From positions 36,275,052-36,339,051 of the forward strand of contig NC_052018.1 in the NCBI RefSeq assembly GCF_015832195.1: 64,000 nt of DNA, given 5' to 3'. This DNA comes from Motacilla alba alba (taxonomy: Eukaryota > Chordata > Aves > Passeriformes > Motacillidae). Under the pieces are notes generated by a model. It had not been told where the DNA came from. It did no database searches and was given only the letters and a program-made list of their open reading frames with translations. How positions within the stretch are numbered: position 1 is the first letter of the stretch; each line of letters begins with the position of its first letter. The position numbers and the translations under genes are program-made. Of this stretch, positions 49,251 to 63,300 are shown piece by piece.

Positions 49251-52200
49251 GCATCCAGAACAGGGCTGCATGAAGTGCTTGGGTACCACGAGCCTGCTTC
49301 TTCCCTCTGCTTGTTCCCAGAGTCCTCAGGTCCTACTGGAGCAAGAGCCGAGTCTGTTATGCAGCAAGGGCTGTGCAGCAGACTCGGCTCTGAAAGATTG
49401 CAGTGAGCCAGGTAGTTCTGGAAAGCACGACACCCTCTGCATGCCCATCCTATCTGCAGGGCTCAGCTGGGACAGCTGGGACAGTCAGACACCCCACAAA
49501 TGAGCCTGAGACTGGGCTAGGACACAAGGAGGATAGAAGACCTAAAGATCCCCGGGCAAGCTGAAAAGGTTCTAGTAGCCTTGGAGCCATAATCAGCTAA
49601 AAAACCTCAGCCACTGATGCAACAAAAGGATGGTGTCTGGCCCAGGGAGTATTTAGAGTGTGTAAATTGGGTTCCTGTAGGACATAGGCCTCCCACTGAT
49701 ATTACAGACAGCTTCAGAGCACCCAAGAGGCTGAAGACTCCAGCAGGGAGCCACATCCATCCAAACAATACAGACTCCCTGCTGCCTGCTCAGTACTTGC
49801 CTTGGTACATGAAGCAGGACCTGCCATCTCCCCCTCCATTGCTGCAAGTCAGGGTGTACGTGCTCATTGCTCTTGACACAGTGTGGTGGAAGGTGATGTC
49901 GTTTCAATCCACCACTGGTTTTTACCTCCTTCCCTTCTCAGAGCAGACTGAGAGATCTTCACTGCATGGCTTCTGTCAGTGGGTCCCAGGCCACCATGGG
50001 GGCTCCTGGACACAAGATCAGAAACTAATAAAAGAACAAAAATCCAAAACAGTTCTTGCAACTACCTCCTCCAGCTTCTTGCTTTCTCATCCCCCTCACT
50101 CTTGGGTTCTGCAGCAACAACAGCAGCAGCAGAATTTCTGTGAACAGAATAACACTGCAGAATTCAGGTTATCTCTGGAAAATCTTTCCAGAACAGTCTG
50201 AAGTGGCCACATGATTTTAGAGAAAGTGGGAGGATGTCACTTTCACTCAAAGGCCAAGATTAATGGCTGAGCTGGATCCATTAATCCTGTCTGAGCTGCA
50301 CAGGTCTCTGCATCACCTGCCTGTCCAGGGAACATTGAAATATTAGCAAACTAATACAAAAACTATCATCACCCCAAGACGTGTTCATACCATGCTAAGA
50401 AACTATTCCATGCTTTTGCACAAATTATGTTGGCCTCTTACACTACCAAAGTAGCCTTTATTGAAGAGATTTAATCAGGTTCAGAACAAACAAAAGATCT
50501 TTTGAAAGGTCAGAAAATCCAAAAGATGTTTTGGATTTTATACAGAAAACTCTATAAAATCACTACCATAAAGAGAAAGATGTTTCTGTGCTGCTCTCTC
50601 TATTTATTTTCTGCATGTGAAATCAGTCAGTCATTTTGAATGCTTGATAAAATCAAGGACAATTAAACTAAATTGAGCTTTAATTTCAGACTGTGACATA
50701 TGTCTACGGCTAAGTATTTCTTTCTGAAATGTCTGGAATTACTAACCAGCAGCACAAGCTAAGTTCAAATACCAGTCAAGGTGGGAAAAAGTTCTTCACT
50801 GATCAAAAAGCAGACAATAAAGTGTTGGAATACTTTGCACTACTCTCAGAACAGGACAAGGTCAAGCAGCAATGACCCAGCTAATGAGGAGTGCCACCTT
50901 TCTGTGCCAGAGGATAAATGAGCCCCATTGAGGGCTGAGCCCTCAGTATTCCTGAACAGCACCGGTGCCTGTGCTCCCAGCTTCCTGCACACTCAACATC
51001 ACCTTCCTGAGCTGCATCACTGAAGATCTGTAGAGAAATGATCTTTTATTGGCGAAGGCACAGCTGCAACAATTGTTTTTAATTCCAGTATCAAATCCAA
51101 CTTTCATATCTTATGATACCAAAACCACTTTTCTCTGCTTCCTATGTCTGTTGTACCTGCCTGTTACAGGGGCTGGCTCTTCCCCTCTGAGCAACTGGTG
51201 CTTCCCTGTGAACTGACCTGACAATTGGTGCTCCTGACAAAGTTTGCTTGTGCAGCAGACTTTATTGCCATCCTACATGAGCTCTGAGTTTGACTCTGCT
51301 CCTGCACCTTTGATGGCAGGTCTAGGCTGGTTGTTAGCCTGGCATGAAGTGATGTGCCTGCATGATTTTGATTGTGTTCTTTCCTTTCAAATCCTCAGAT
51401 GACCTACGAGCAGAACAAAGCTTTTCCAGGCTGAGCAGATGGCTTGCAAAGGGATACTTTTTCAGGAAGGGCAGGCTGTGTTAATGACTTTTCCAAAGTT
51501 CCACCATCCCATTGCCAACAATGTCATTTCCAGAAAGTGAATCCCGTGGCAAGACAACAAGGAAAGATTATTTTAACAACACAGCACTATCTTCTGCCAA
51601 TGTGAAAAAGTTGTAAAGACTCTGTGGATACACAAACAGTGATCCAGATGAGTTTTCTGCAGGTTCTGGATAGCTGAAGTCCCACAGAGGGGAGCTGAAG
51701 TGAGATGACTTGTACTTTCTGGAAAAGTCAAGTCAGTTGAGACTGAAGAGACTAACTGAATCATTTCATTGGAGACCACATGGATTCAGAAAAGGGTTTT
51801 GATTCCATCCAAACCCTCTCTTAATCACAGGAAGCTACAAAGGAGGATATTACACAGACTAGGGGAAAAAATTTCTATCAAACTCCTTATGAAGTTGCTC
51901 ATTTGTGAAAAATCTATCCAGCTCAGTCTCTAAGGCACAATGGCTGGCAAGTCACTATTCAAATCCCCTCTGTCCAGTGACAGCTCTGTCACAGCAGAGG
52001 AGGTGTTAGATGTCTTACTAGAGGTTGGCAGAGCAACTTACAAAGGGAGCTGTGGGTCTTACCATTTCCCTCTCAGCCCTAACGAACACTCATGTCTAGA
52101 ACAATAAAATCTCCTTTTCTCTGTGATGACTTTGAGAGAAAAACCACTTATGAAGCTGATTAAGATACAGCTCGGGTACAGTAACACCTTCTAATGTCTA

Positions 52201-54311
52201 TTTCCATCTACCTTTGAAATGCAGGCTGCTACACAGAGGCAACCAAATGTCCTAGTTTAACCTCTTATGTGGTTATCAAATCAAAAGGAAGAACAATGAG
52301 AAATTCAGCAAATCAAAGGCTTCACAAGAGGGTTCAGGGACTTCAAAACAGCCTCTTCTCACATGCAACACTTGCATGGGAGAACAGGGGGAGGAAATGG
52401 TGTGTTCATCTCTCCAGTCAGTTTAGGACTTACTCCTGTAACTTTCTGACATTGTTTTCTATTATAACAAAACTTAATCCACTTCACAGGCGTGACTTAT
52501 TATCAGTTCTATTTACAGCACAGAGTGCCAAGTAAAAAACCTTCTGCAATAAAGAAAGCTACTGCCTCAAAATCTCTTGACAGCAGGACCCCCTTTTTCC
52601 TATTATTTTTTTCTTGGAAAGATATAGAAATGCTCTTTGAATTATTAGCTGCTCAAGTAAATCAGAAAACAGCATATAAATAGGATTCACTTGCAAATGG
52701 AGGCAAAGCCAGACCCATGGAATATGTCAAAAGGGAGCATAATTATGCCCTGTTTTTAATGAGTGACAAAACTGTGCCATGAAATCTATAACCGAGGTAT
52801 CAGAGAAATTTGCGACTCAGTGAAGCTGAAACAAATATTTAACTTTGCAGTATGCATAGACATGGCTGAGAAATTACCCAAAAATTTCTCAAAGAAACAT
52901 CAAAGCAGTTAACTTCAATCACATTTTGCTGGGGCTGATATTCTCTTTCATTTTCAGAAAGTTTAGGGAATTAACAATGGTCTTGGCAAACATTTATTAT
53001 GACAAGTTGGTATGCAGCCCTAGCTATAACAAGTATTCTTATTCCCTGGATCTCAGTGTACACATCATTCTTTCTGCCCACCAGCATTTTGGAACAGAGC
53101 CCTGTGTGTTGAGGAAGTTACAGCAATAGAAAACGCTACCCCCATATCCAGTCACATGGATGTCATAAAGCTGAATTCTTCTTTATCCAGAGGAATAGAG
53201 GAGGAACCAAGAAAAGCTAGACCAGCTCAACAGAATGTCTGGGAGCTGCCTCTGATCCTGCCTGGATACCTCATCCTGAACTTAGATTGATCTTCCCTTC
53301 AACAGGAGCCATCACAGCCACCTTGGTTGTAACAGTCTTCCCTCCTTCAGGACATTGAAGCCCTAGTCCAAAACATGGCTACAGAAGGTCTTGCCTTCGC
53401 ATCACTGTGTTTTGATTTTAGATAGCTTGCTACACCTGGAGCAATCGATTTTTCCTCAATACTGAGCAGACTAAACAGAAACTGGCAGACTTTGCGAGCC
53501 ACCAAAAGCTTTGAGTTGCCATTCAGGGAACATCAGATGTGGCAATGGTTTAGGCATCACAGACATGAAGGAATGAGACTGGGTTCCTGTGTGGGAAATT
53601 ACACTGTTTTAAATATAAGGCCGAGATTGGAGATATTTTATTGAAAAATCATCTTCTGGTTACTCCAGGTTTTACGCACTTGTGGGTACTTCAGACCTTG
53701 CCTCCCTGGGAAAATGCAGGAAAATATTTTGGGCTGTCATGGAGGGTAATCTTGTACTCTGTCACAGGACCATGGCTCAGCAGAGAGAGCTGTAGGTTTT
53801 GCCATGGAAATAGCATTCCAAATAGCAACTTCTCTGACTTTTTATCCCCATTTGCAAAACAGGACAAGAACCACCTTGCAGGAGCATAATCCAATGTCAG
53901 TGAATACCTTTGTGACCCCAGAAGGGAGGGTACTCCAGAAACACAGAATGTTATTTTAAGCATTATTGCAAATGAATGCATTTGTGACTCCAATTAAAAA
54001 CCTCTAAAAGACCACCTGCTTGTAGAACTTTGCGGTGCAATGGACGTTGACAATGGGCTTCTATAGATGCTATCTTTCAGATTTAATCTATATGTGCTGT
54101 ATGTGCACATGAGACACTGCACAACAGCTGTTCACATGTTAGAAAGTAACTGTGGTATATTGGATGATGATTTGTTGACTAGTTAATTGCTGCCACTGAA
54201 CATATTGTATGTACATTAGCTGTCCTGTTTTAATGAGAAACAGAACTCTTTAATGTTCCTCTTCTGACATTTTTTCATTTTTAATATGCAATTTAAAAAT
54301 TACAAATGCAA
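49251..54311. other. Non-coding stretch, no gene recognised
   Basis: A 194-codon plus-strand frame at 49617-50201 is the longest in the window. It has no domain, signal sequence or conserved motif and includes a glutamine run made by a CAG/CAA repeat at about 50112-50132. I regard it as fortuitous. The rest is AT-leaning unique DNA. Confidence 0.55.
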
Positions 54312-54381
54312 TCCTCAGAAGAGGTTGGACTAGACAGTCTCAGGAGGTGTCTTCCAATCTCAGCTATTCCACGACTTCATG
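54312..54381 (+). mobile_element. CR1 3'-end remnant
   Basis: GAGGTTGGACTAGACAGTCT, then CAGGAGGTGTCTTCCAATCT and CAGCTATTCCACGACTTCATG, follow the last 60-70 bp of avian CR1 elements, including a decayed octamer tail. Only the extreme 3' end is present, as is usual for severely 5'-truncated copies. Its divergence suggests an old insertion. Confidence 0.85.
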
Positions 54382-57300
54382 AAAATATCTTGGAGTCTTT
54401 AAACAGCATCAGGGGGAATATCATCACCTGTGTGTGAACAGATACTTGAGACACCAACATGGCTGGTAGCACAAACAAGAATGAAGTGAGTCGCTTTTAT
54501 CTCACACTTCAGCAGAAATGCCTTAATTACAAAATGTGAATGTGAGAGCTCACTGAGTGCCATTTCAGATAGGTGCTTGTCCCATGTAATTTGTAAATAT
54601 TTCTCCTGAAAGGGAGGTATCAAAAGCCATTATCTGCCTACATTTCAGCTGGTCCCATCTTTCTGCACCTTACTCAACACCAGCACAATGAATGTGTCTC
54701 TGTAAAGGACTGAAAGAAAATTCCACATTGCCATCAAAAAGAGCACAAGGCTGAGCCTTGGGCATGTGTATCCCTGGGGAAGGGCACACACACGTGGCTG
54801 CCTGACCCTTGTGAGCCCTTGGAATAGTGTGACTTGTCACCACAATTGTGGTGGCACAAACTGGGGTCTGCATCTGTAAGTTTAGGCTTGGTGTTCCATT
54901 TGGCATGGTTGATGCTGACATTCTGCTCCACAAAAGAAAAAACAATACCCCACTCTCCCCTGTGGTTTCATGAGGACCACATCTACCTGAAAGTTACTTT
55001 GGTTGTTGCTTACCCAGTTTTTTGCTGTGCTGTAACTTTCTGTCAAGATTATCACCTGTGTTTCATGGAGTAAAGTCTAAACAAAACCTGCCATTTTATC
55101 TGCTAAACAAAATTTCTGGTTTGTGATACAAAATGGCTTAGCTGGCATCCCATGGCCTGGAACAATACATGCAAGCTTGTGGTGTAGGTCACCTTTAGCC
55201 GGGATCGTGGCGCTGATCACCCGCCTGAATGTCACAATGAATTCTGTCACTAAAATACCTGCAGCTGGGCACAAGGGAGGTGGTGTGACACTCTGATACC
55301 ATTTATTTTAATGAACAACAGGCACTCTTTAAATGTGAATTGAGTTCCATTGCCATTTAGAATCTATCCAGGAACTTGAAAACAAGAGTCTTAGCGCTTC
55401 CAGTCTCTGGGCTGAAGCAATTTGCACGGAGTACTGCAAGCTATTTTCAAGGCTCATCTAACAAAGATGAAAAAATTCAGTTTATGAAAAGTGCAGAAAA
55501 GACTTCCTGAATTCTGCCTGCTGACTGTTGTACTGAAGAGCACATGGTGTGTGTGGATAATCTGGACATTGCATTGCCATTGCTGATCACCATTTACCCC
55601 ACAGACTAGCTGGCCAGCATCTAGCAAGCAAAGAATCCTCACATGCTTTTTGTAGCACAACAAACCTGGACTTGGTGGTCTGAGAGGTCCTAAAAAAACC
55701 CACTTTAATAGTTTTATGATTCTAAGGTACATCACAAGAGGTGACAACCCTTCAGCTGTCAGTCCATTTGCTTTAGCACAGTGGAGAGGGGATAAAGGAC
55801 TAGAACCAGTTCACTCGGGAAATGAAGCCCTGCTGCTGTGAGGGGGGAGGAACCAGTGGTAAGAAATTACTTCTCGAGAAAAGAGCATAATTGTGAGACA
55901 TTTTGTAGTTGTAATGCCTCACGGATAGATTTGCATTTGCATATTACACACTAACCAGTCCCTGGTGCATCATTTAAACTCTCTTCACACAGGCAATGCT
56001 CTGTCAGTTTTCATAACCCAGCTGCCTGTACAGGAATTGTTCTGTTTTCCCTCCTGAAGCTGTATGTGAAAGCAGAAACATTCTGTGCTCACAACTGGCT
56101 TTGTGGGATAGGTATTTTTGTCAAATCTCCACAAACTCAGAAAATATTTTGCCTATGGATTGAACAGGAGCTGCTACATAATGCAGTAAATTTTGAATTT
56201 CATAATCAGTGAAAGCTGATCTTTTTCCTCCTTGAAGCTATCATTAGCAGATGTTGCAGGCATTTGGTATCTGCTGCACAGTGCTCCACAGAGACACAGG
56301 TACATAAGCTCAACTCTTTTCTCCATCAGTAGGGTGAGGAGTCCCAGTGTCACAGGCTGCTGTTCTCATTCCATTTCTGCAAGCCCCATGATCACTCCCT
56401 GTTCCTTCACAGCTCTGGGCCAGCATGACCAAATCTTAATGAGCATGTCTCTAATTTTCTGTGAAGCATCAAGAAGCCTCAGTGACACAAACAGATTTCA
56501 AAAGGACAACAGTTATTATACGCAAGCCACAAGGCCTTAGCGCTTGCTCAGCTACTCTGTGTCAAGGGCTCTGTGGCTTCTGTAAATTGAAGACAGAAGA
56601 GTCACAGGAGTTGGTAACTACAAAACTGTAGCTGAAAGTGACCTCCCTTTGCTTCAGACCTGTGTCCCTGCATGCCTGCTACCGATAGACTGTCAGCCCA
56701 TTTCCACCAGTCAGGATGACCCAGCCATGCACTTCACCTCTCACTGGAGCTAAACAGACTCCCCTGTTCCCCTGGGATCAACTTGCCTTCCTTGATGATA
56801 AAATGGTGCCCTTGAGGGAAAGGAAGAGGGGTATTTTGCACCTCCTTCAGACACCTGTGCCTTTCTCCTCTAAAGCATCCAGCCCCAGTCCAGGGGACTG
56901 AGGAGCATTACCAAGCCACGCGGTCCAAAGCTGTGCAGTGGGGAAACACACACAAACCTGTCAGTGTCCAAATGTCTTGGCTCACCTCCATGGGGCAACG
57001 CTCTTGTAAGGTCATAATGGAAAAAGCCAATTTGTACTTTTACAGCTACAAATGCTGGAGGAGATTGGGCTGGAAAGGAGGGTGCAACAGCAGCCTTTTC
57101 CCTAATGCAGTCACACTGCTCCCGCTGTGCCTGGGGGGCTGCACCAGGAAGCTCATCCCACATGGAGGGAGAGCCCAGCACCACTTCTAATGGGGGCAGC
57201 AGACACAGCAACAGGAAGTCACCATCCTCATTTAGCTACGTGCACTTTTGAAAAATGACTTGGCTGTGACACCAGAACCAAAAGAGTTTGTGTTTTTCTG

Positions 57301-60300
57301 CCTGACGCTTGTAAGAGGAAGCAAAAGGCCAGCTGCTGGTTACATCAGCTGGCACAGGCTCCTCTTAGCTTCAGGGATAAAACACACAGATTTGATGAAA
57401 GCAGCAAATGGTGAAATGCACAAAGCCAACCATGGCTGCTTCAAACTACAGCATTTACCTGCTGTAGATTATTTTTGCAGAATAGTAGCAAGTCACTGAC
57501 TCACATGGATAAGTATTACCTGGCAGCAGAATTATCATCGATTTCATGCAATTGATTTCTCAGCCAAAGAGTAACATACTAAATCTTTTCTGTTAAAAGA
57601 ACAAACTGCCATGGTAGGAGAAAGTAAATTATTCTGGAAGACCACAGCCTAAAGACCAGAAAACCTTTCAGAGATCTTTTTCACTGCCTGATGGAGGAAA
57701 GAGACTTGTTTTGCTCCTTAGTGCTTTCCAAGCAGTTATTTCATGGGTCTCAAACCTCCATGTTGTCAAACCAGAATTCTTCATTAAAAAGATCTTGCAT
57801 ACAATAGTCTATCAACTGAACCAAAGGAGATTATATGTACTAAAATATACAATGAAACAGGACTGACTACCAAGCAAACTGACAGGAGGAATTCAAACTA
57901 AGATTGTTTTTCTATTCTTATCTTACCTTATTATAAGTCAGAGCTTTTGTTTACCCTGGAAAGAGACATGTTTCTGGTTTTGCACTCCTTCTGTGCCAGT
58001 CTGAATGTGTTCCCTTGTTCCTGCAATGCCAGGCCTCTCAGCAGACTTGTTTTTCTCTTGGTCTACTTCATCAGAAATACTACATAGCCATGTTTGTGGC
58101 CCATTTATGAAGCTTCATAATCTGGAGTTCACCGGAACAGTATTTGGCAAAGACAGCTGCCTGGTATTTATCCTTTTACCTCTCTAGTCCTGGAGTCTGC
58201 TCAGTTCTTCATCTGAAATTAATACATACACAGGTAAAATGTGTGTATTCCTATTGGCAGGATATGAGGTAAGAGGAAAGTGGAGCATGTAATGCGCTGG
58301 CCCCACATGCCCCAACTTGAGAGTCCAATCTGCCCTTGCCATGCAGCCAGGGCAGGCAGCAGGAAGGCCAAGGCCATACCCAGCTGCTGCAACAGTAAAA
58401 TCTGTCACAAGGAGCTCTATTGCCTCTGCACATGGGTTTATAGAACATGGATTTACCTAAAAAGGGCTCAAAAGTGTCTCCATGCTCCTGTGCTCTGATG
58501 CAGAGATGTGTCTCACACTCACTCTGCTACTCCCAGTGATCTGGGAACGTGCTCATGCCCAAGGATGTAACTGTAACCCCAAGCTTTTGGAGCTCAGGAA
58601 TGGCATAGCTGTTAGAAGAAAAATGTCCTGACTGTAACTCTGCCTTTTTAGGGCCTCATCATGAACATGCTGGCTCTTGGTCCTCCCTCACTGCTGCCAG
58701 GCCTCTCTCTCAGCAGTGCACCTGAGTCTCATGGCTCCAGGGTAGCTCCTCACCCCTCACACCAGCCCTTGCTCCTTCTCTTGTTCTGCTTCCCCCGCTC
58801 AGCAACTTTTCCTGTGTAAATGCCTCTTTTCTCAGTATGATGTCTGCTCTGCTCTCATCTTTCTACTGAAGTTCCCTACTCCTAGTGCCATCTCACTTTT
58901 ACTCTACGTGTTCCCTTCCTCTTCCAAACATGAGGTACGATCAGTCCTGGTTGCCTTTCATGCCCCTTCCTCCACAAAACTTGTAGCATCTGTATGGTGT
59001 CCTCCAGGTGTATTGTTGCCTGGTCTCCAGTTGCTCCCACTTCAATGCACTGATTTCCTGGCCACAGAAACACTCAGCATTCCCTTCTGCACCCACAGCA
59101 ATCTGTGGAAATTTGTACTCTTCTTCCAAGCTTTTTCTGTTGAATCATCTTACCTTTTTAAACGGATTTTTTTTACTATTTGGATTAAAGTTTCCCATGC
59201 ATTGATGATTAAATTAGTTCAGAAACTTTTGAAGTATGTTTTAATAACAAAATACTGTTCCTCCAGTGTTACGTACTTGGCATTTATACAGATCTATTTC
59301 ATATGATAATGTTATCGTCTCCCCACATTAGAGAAAGTTCTGAGTAGAAGAGTTAATCAAAACTTAATTTTCTCAAAGTATCATAGATGAATGCTCCTGA
59401 ACCCAATTAGTATGCTTTCTGCTAGTCAAATAGACACAAAGATACTGAGGGTGGAGGAAGGAGAAAGGAGAGATGAACAGTATTTCTGATGAACTAAATT
59501 CCTATAATGGGAGTAGATTTGACTATAATTTGATTGAAAAATGCCTATTGTTTTTACATCCAATGCTAAGTGGAAATGGTTTGCACTTAAATTTTACTTT
59601 AGGTTTCTTTGTAACACCCAAAGAAAGTATTATTACTGTTCCCTCATCAAGTTCAGTCTTCTGTATTTTCAGACTTTTGGAAAGGTTCATGCTCACATGC
59701 TCCCCCCCATTGCTGACTCTGGATTGAAATAAACCAGATTAAAATGAGCCCTGACTGAGGGAAAACTGTTTTGTAAATGTCTCAATCAACCTCCAACCTC
59801 AACCCTACAGATCTCTGCAGAAGCTCAGCAGACTCTCACCAGGGAAGCAGGGAGAGCGCTAACCTATACTCCCACTGCAAACATTAACTAATTTATCCAG
59901 ATGTCAGTGTAAAGAGTATGTCTTACCTTTATTTGTACATGAAATAGGGAGATGGGGCCATGAGGGAGGGAAGGGGAAAAGAGCTCCTTGCTCATACAAT
60001 GAATACTGTCACAGCTGGTAGATGCTGCTTTGATTTCCCTGTGCAAGCGTGACTGACAGGGACAGTACTGTCCTACCATCGATCCTCGAGGCTGGCATCA
60101 TGCAGGGATGAGTGTACAGGCTCCGAGTGGAGCACTGCCCTCAAAGCAACTGGGGGGGTCAGTCACAGGGCACAGGTTTCCCTCAGCCTCACACCTGATT
60201 GTAGGACAAGTGGAGAAGCAGGTAGGTAGGTGTAAGGAGGAACCCAAGCTTGGGGAACTACGCCAGAAGCACAGGGCATAGAAACTTGACACTGAAAACA

Positions 60301-63300
60301 AAGGGGTACGGGTGAAATCTAGCCCCTGCAGGGTTTGTGAGCCTTGGAAGCTGCAGCAGCCCCCAGGCAAAGTGAGAGCAAACCTCATGCTGTAGCATAG
60401 GACAGAAGTGGTCTGGCTATTTAAGGTATTTCAGGTGAATGTTACTCCCATTCAAGTTAGCAGGACTCCTTGGATTTAGCAGCAGCTGTGTGGGGCTGGG
60501 CTGCTGGCTAGTGTTAAACCATGACAGAGGACTACAGGAAAGCAATATAATCTATTGAAAATAAATAGCTCTTGACCAACTAATTGGATATTTTTAATGA
60601 CCTTATAAATTTAACTGACGCTGCAAGAGTTTCAATGCTATGAAATATTTAACACTTTGCTCACAAAACCCTAACAACACTGGGGAGTCACATAAAATGT
60701 GACATATCATACTGATTGAGAAAGAATTGAGAGGAAGCACTGAAGAGATAAAAATCTGCATGAGAGATGCAAGAGGAACAAATCTGATTTCAGCTCCCTT
60801 TCTCTCTCTGCTGAGTATAGATGAATCCTAGGAAATTACCTTGCTGTGCCATCACCTTTGAGAATACTCTGAGGTTGTAAGAGACAATTATGCCTTACAC
60901 ATTATGCAAATATAAAGTCACACCTCTTAGGCACAGAAGTGAAGAGCTGCCATGCAGAGGAGCAGGGATCCTGAAAGACTGCTCCAGTGAAAAACCGAGC
61001 CAACAAAAACTACACAGTGTGACGTGCTGGCCCAGGCACATCAATCCCCCTCCTTAATACCCACAGAGCAGGGGACTGAGCAGGGGATAGAGAAGCTACC
61101 ATACCTCTCCTGGTGTGCTCAAATGTCAGATCTGGTTTGGCATTTGCACTGAAGCACTGCAAAGTCAGAAACGGTTGAGAGAAGCACCACAAGAATTGTA
61201 CACATAACGAGAACATAACAGCAGTGGAGGCAGGATCTTAATTAGAAAGAAATTATAAAAATCAAGATAGGCTTTTTAGCTCCTGAAATGTGCCACCTAG
61301 ACAGCTGCAGCTTGAAAAAGGAAACTGCTTTATTACAATACAAGTCCAGGGGCTGATCCAAGTAGGTGGGCTACCAGCTGTAGGGTCATGCTGAATGATA
61401 AATTGTCAGGGAAGACTCCAACAGACCTCTTGCACAACTTTTCAGGCAGCTGCACTTAACACTGAATGGACAAGCTACACAACATTTGCCTGTCATAGAA
61501 TATGTACTTCAGGCACCAATTGGTTTCCTAGGCTCTATTTGCAGCAAAATCAAATTGCACTTTAAAAGGGCACAATGGATCATGGCCACCGCTGGGCTGG
61601 AGGGCTCCTACCTCAGAGAAAAGCCACTGAAAAATGTGGATCATTTTTTTGGAGGACTAAACAACAGTAACACTGAGGTATCCTTGTACTTTGCACTGGT
61701 ACCACAGTACCACTGGAAAGGCATCAGAAGCAAATACATCTTTAGGGAAAGTATTTTAAACCATTGACTTTATTAAAATACATAATACACGGTTTTTAGA
61801 GGAATGTACTTACATTTTCTGGAAACTCCACTGAACCCAAATTTTAATTATATATTTAACAAATGACAAAACAGTGGATGAAATCATGCTGTACACCAAA
61901 GAGTAGACAAGTTAGGGTATTGTTTTTCACCATCATCATTATTTTCCTGGCACAGACTCTTCTTTGCTTTTTAGCTTCAATTTCTTGAACATCTAGTAGC
62001 AGAGAAAGGAGGTTTATGTTTCTCACGGCATTAAACCCATCTGGTCCAAGTGAAAGTCCATTTGTTTTCACCACCTTCATTCAAACCTTCCCCAGGAGCC
62101 TCCCCTTCCAGAAAAGCAAAGGTGATTGACCTCTCTGAAAAGCTACAGGTCGCAGTGCAAGACGAGTTCGACAGTCAAATGTGAACGTGGAGCTCTGTAC
62201 CTTCTCAGAATCATTACTCTTTCAAAATATCCATTTCAAACCAAGAGTGGGAAAAAAGACACTGTCAAAATACAAGGGCCAAAACACATACATGGATTTA
62301 GTGGAATGCACATGGAAGATAGCTTGCAGTGCTGCAGCTCTGAAGTAAAAGGTAAATCAGAAGCCAGGTCTTGTTGAAATACAAGATGCAAGAGCTGGGA
62401 AGGAGAAAGATGGAAATAACCTGGACACATTCCTAAAAAATAAAATGTCCTAACCTCACGGAGAAGGCTGTAATTATCATACACACTGCAATTGCCATGA
62501 ACCATGGAGATCAGTGACAAAGTGTATGTTATGACAATCTCACTGACAAGTATAATCTGGGGGAAATTATTCATACCGAGCAAAGAAATAATTAACTGTG
62601 TGTTTCACTGCAAGATGCACAGAGGATGCATAGGTTTTCACATCAAATTAATAAGGCTCTTTTTAAGAGATCATTTTGCAACCTTGCATAGGTGATATTA
62701 TATCTTTTCAATAGATAATGTGCAGAAACTATGTACAGTTGAAAAAAAGAACTTTGATGAAAGCATTTTTTCCCCTCAAGTTTTACCGTAGTATAAAAAG
62801 TAACTTATATAACTCCTTCAGTTCTCTAAAACACATATGGAATATCCCAGAAAGAGAAACCAGGAACACCATCTAAATGATGCTATGTGCATTTATACAA
62901 CAGGTTGAAACAACCAGAGAAGCCACCACAAAGCAAGTCATAAAGTTTTCATATAGAAAAAAACAAAACCAGGAATAAATTTTGTTTACAAACATGAAAA
63001 CTCATTTGAACAGAAATGCATTTTAGTTATAACAAATTAATGACCTTCACTAATCAGACTACTGAATGCATGGATGACTCACACACTAAGTAAATGATAG
63101 AAAGAGCCAATTCAATCCCTGCTTGATAAATGGACAGTAAACTTTAAAATCTGCATTTGGTTTCCAATTAATCCCAGCTCAGAACAACTCCTCCCTTAGA
63201 CAGCCAGACGGCAGCTTCTCAAAACTAATATTATGAACATCTGCCAGTCTGCTGCAACAAAAGCTATTAGGGCATTCATGTGCTTCTTCATTTGGTAAGA

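Noticed and set aside
49617..50201. 194-codon open frame, longest in the window
   Set aside because: It has no domain, signal sequence or recognisable similarity, a glutamine run from a CAG/CAA repeat, no clear splice or promoter context, and a minus-strand frame overlapping part of it. Chance frames of this size are expected in 64 kb searched in six frames.
50781..50850. Possible degraded CR1 segment (GGGAAAAAGTTCTTCACTGA)
   Set aside because: One short block resembles CR1 but flanking sequence does not continue the match and no octamer tail follows.
62470..62583. Minus-strand frame between acceptor-like and GTGAGG donor-like sites
   Set aside because: The sites are mediocre, the peptide is not recognisable and no partner exon was seen.
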